Part shown: piece by piece, positions 15,025-16,334 of the stretch
Layout: every line of letters begins with the position of its first letter
Numbering within the stretch: the stretch's first letter is position 1
Assembly: GCA_035651635.1 (NCBI GenBank)
Contig: DASRFK010000307.1
Coordinates: 1-16,334 of the forward strand
Reading direction: 5' to 3'
DNA from: JANXQE01 sp035651635
Lineage (GTDB): Bacteria > Verrucomicrobiota > Verrucomicrobiia > Limisphaerales > UBA8199
Length of the DNA stretch: 16,334 nucleotides
Program-made: the position numbers and the translations under genes
The notes under the pieces: model-generated
Told to the model about the DNA's origin: nothing
Seen by the model: only the letters and a program-made list of their open reading frames with translations
Database searches by the model: none

Positions 15025-15055
15025 CTTGGAGTGCGGCGCTGCGCGCCGCTTTTGG
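15025..15055 (+). repeat. Hairpin repeat family C, plus-oriented copy
   Basis: Starts CTTGGAGTGCG and ends CGCTTTTGG. Stem GCGGCGC (15033-15039), loop TGC, GCGCCGC (15043-15049). It faces the minus copy at 14901-14931 across 93 bases. Confidence 0.6.
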
Positions 15056-15170
15056 AGCCGAACGACAGCCAACCCTCGAAAGATATTCATCGCTCAGCCC
15101 TCCTCGGTCACGCCCGTCATTGCCGGTCAGTCAAGGGTTGCATGTGTTGCGAGTCTCTTGTAGGAAAGAA

Positions 15171-15578
15171 ATGAAATCCAATATGTCCACGCAAGATTTC
15201 GCCATCATCTTTACGAGCCTGCGCAGCATCTTGAGCAAGCAAGCCGCCTGGTTGCTGGTCATGGAAGATGCCCCTAAGCGTTATTGCCTCGCCGGTCGGA
15301 CCGGTCCGAGCGCTCTCAAAGCCTGGGGCGGCAAGATGAAGGTAAAGACCTTGCCGGTGGGATGGGTCCAAATCGGAAAGTCGTACGTAAGCTATCATTT
15401 GATGGGGCTCGGGGATGTTGGAGCGGCACAATGTGCAATGTCCGAGGAGTTGAAGGCCCACATGCAAGGCAAGACTTGTTTCAATTTCAAGGTCCAGGAC
15501 GAGGCACTATTCGCGCAGTTGGACCAGCTGACCGAGCGGGTTTGCAAGCAGTTCAAAAAAGCAGGCTTCATTGAATGA
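15171..15578 (+). CDS. Small soluble protein, DUF1801/YdhG-like (uncertain)
   Basis: A 135-residue protein with no signal peptide or membrane segment. The centre GWVQIGKSYVSYHLM (64-78) and the C-terminal run of short motifs LKAHMQGKTCFNFK (94-107), DEALFAQLDQL and QFKKAGFIE resemble small uncharacterised proteins of the DUF1801/YdhG type, in which a lysine-rich strand and a terminal helix recur. The resemblance is from memory and the function is not known. I chose ATG 15171 because AGGA (15162-15165) lies five bases before it; ATG 15183 would begin at MSTQDF and has worse spacing. Upstream in-frame codons back to 15120 lack a ribosome binding site. The gene appears to be transcribed alone. 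A hairpin follows 10 bases after the stop. Confidence 0.7.
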   Translation: MKSNMSTQDFAIIFTSLRSILSKQAAWLLVMEDAPKRYCLAGRTGPSALKAWGGKMKVKTLPVGWVQIGKSYVSYHLMGLGDVGAAQCAMSEELKAHMQGKTCFNFKVQDEALFAQLDQLTERVCKQFKKAGFIE

Positions 15579-15850
15579 ACAAAGGCCGGTCCGGTAAACG
15601 AACCGGATCCAACGTACGGGCCGCAAATACCGCAACGACATCGCGGGCAGCACTGTTGCTGCAAATCGGGAGTAAGACTCTGGTTCCTTGGGTTTTCTCC
15701 TGAATCCTAGGCCGTTTAAAAACCGGCGTTCCGACGCCATCTGGACTTTAGCAACAGGCTGTAGCTGGGTTTAAGTTGCTCCCGCGGACTGGATTCTGGC
15801 GCAAAACTTGCTTGTTCTCACATGGTCGAACTCTAGAGAAAGCATACTTC
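15579..15850. other. Intergenic region before the second receiver gene
   Basis: A 272-base spacer with no credible gene. It has a hairpin just after the upstream stop (15588-15609) and a second small one, GGCGT, loop TCCG, ACGCC (15725-15738). The base composition is more mixed than elsewhere. No sound promoter could be placed. Confidence 0.5.
15588..15609 (+). terminator. Hairpin after the 135-residue gene, possible terminator
   Basis: GGTCCGGT (15588-15595), loop AAACGA, ACCGGATC (15602-15609) form an 8-bp stem with one G-T wobble, beginning 10 bases after the TGA stop. No T tract follows, so intrinsic termination is doubtful and it may only stabilise the transcript end. Confidence 0.35.
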
Positions 15851-16334
15851 ATGATGGGAACTGGCTCGAAAAAAGTCCTGGTAATCGACGATGACCTGTC
15901 GGTCCGTCAAGCCGTACGACTTTCTCTATCACACCAAGGGTGCAAGGTGTCGGATACCGATAATGCGGAATCGGGTTTTGAAATGGCGCTTCTTCAACAG
16001 CCAGATCTCGTCATTAGCGATGTAAACATGCAGGGCATTTCTGGGTTGGCCTTGCTCTCGAAACTACGCTCAAACCCCGCCACGAGCGCAATTCCGGTGA
16101 TTCTCATGACTGGGGCTCCCGACTCAGCCAGCGTTCGATGCAGCATGGAGCACGGCGCGGATGATTATCTTCCGAAGCCCTTCAGTCACAGCGTACTCAT
16201 CGCGGCCGTAAGAGCTCGATTGGAACGTCAGGAATCATTACTTTCAAGCGCGAAGGCAAATGAGGAAAGACTGTTAGGGTTGCTGTCCGCCACTCGGGAC
16301 ATGGTTGCTTTGGTTGATCCGTCCACTCAACGCC
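15851..16334 (+). CDS. Receiver-first signalling protein, truncated by window end
   Basis: The 161 residues visible form a complete receiver domain (IDDD at 12-15, phospho-acceptor D57 in ISDVN, T87, K109 in LPKPF), a helical linker (about 120-142) and the start of what looks like a PAS domain (LLSATRDMVALVD). A kinase is therefore likely to follow outside the window. The receiver closely matches the kinase at 7709-8806: PDL, DVNM, PAT, PVILMTG or PFILMTG, and GADDYLPKPFS occur at the same spacing. Two adjacent ATGs open the frame; a purine-rich AGAGAAAG lies about 10 bases upstream. The frame stays open to the last base. Confidence 0.88.
   Translation, partial: MMGTGSKKVLVIDDDLSVRQAVRLSLSHQGCKVSDTDNAESGFEMALLQQPDLVISDVNMQGISGLALLSKLRSNPATSAIPVILMTGAPDSASVRCSMEHGADDYLPKPFSHSVLIAAVRARLERQESLLSSAKANEERLLGLLSATRDMVALVDPSTQR

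Larger units (their letters stand above)
14769..15170. other. Divergent intergenic region upstream of the fucosidase gene
   Basis: A 402-base stretch without a credible gene between the divergent fucosidase gene and the small gene at 15171. It contains an inverted pair of hairpin repeats (family C, 14901-14931 and 15025-15055). Midway between them is a 7-bp hairpin, CTTCACC (14975-14981) / GGTGAAG (14995-15001), with a 13-base AT-rich loop. Promoters for both genes must lie here or at its ends, but none is clear. Confidence 0.6.

Noticed and set aside
15808..15837. TTGCTT and TCTAGA 18 bases apart as a promoter for the last gene
   Set aside because: The second box is a poor -10 match and the spacing is not ideal; too weak to list.

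Overview
The window reads as chromosomal housekeeping DNA with some accessory genes, from a GC-rich Gram-negative bacterium. My best guess is the Verrucomicrobiota (Pedosphaera/Limisphaera-like). The guess rests on the gene mix (hexameric-type citrate synthase with sucCD, a secreted GH29 fucosidase with a C-terminal carbohydrate-binding-like domain, receiver-first soluble sensor kinases, a GT9 heptosyltransferase-like enzyme) and on many small hairpin repeats between genes. There is no 16S or marker-gene evidence here, so the taxonomy is an inference. I see no tRNA, rRNA, CRISPR array, transposase or prophage.

Layout, left to right: a stand-alone RibD-type reductase (+); a two-gene minus-strand group of a periplasmic N-acetylmuramoyl-L-alanine amidase followed by a PduO-type cobalamin adenosyltransferase; then, divergently, the TCA cluster gltA-sucC-sucD (+). 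After a repeat-rich spacer comes a six-helix YggT-like membrane protein (+), which overlaps tail-to-tail with a receiver/histidine-kinase protein (-). Next is a tight minus-strand block transcribed as miaB, a six-helix membrane protein, a GT9 glycosyltransferase and a HAD phosphatase/mutase, with 0 to 1 base between the last three genes. Upstream of it, also on minus, lies the secreted alpha-L-fucosidase. The right end holds a small soluble protein of uncertain family (+) and the start of a second receiver-first signalling protein (+), cut by the window edge.

Functionally, gltA-sucCD gives citrate synthesis and succinyl-CoA/succinate interconversion. The adenosyltransferase would supply adenosylcobalamin. 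The amidase and GT9 gene point to envelope work, and the fucosidase to scavenging of fucosylated polysaccharide. The two receiver proteins share a closely similar receiver domain and look like paralogues.

The most unusual content lies between the genes. Three unrelated families of short hairpin repeats occur in the spacers, each with copies in opposite orientation close together, and paired stem positions change together between copies. This looks like REP/REPIN-type elements. No obviously new multi-gene system is visible.
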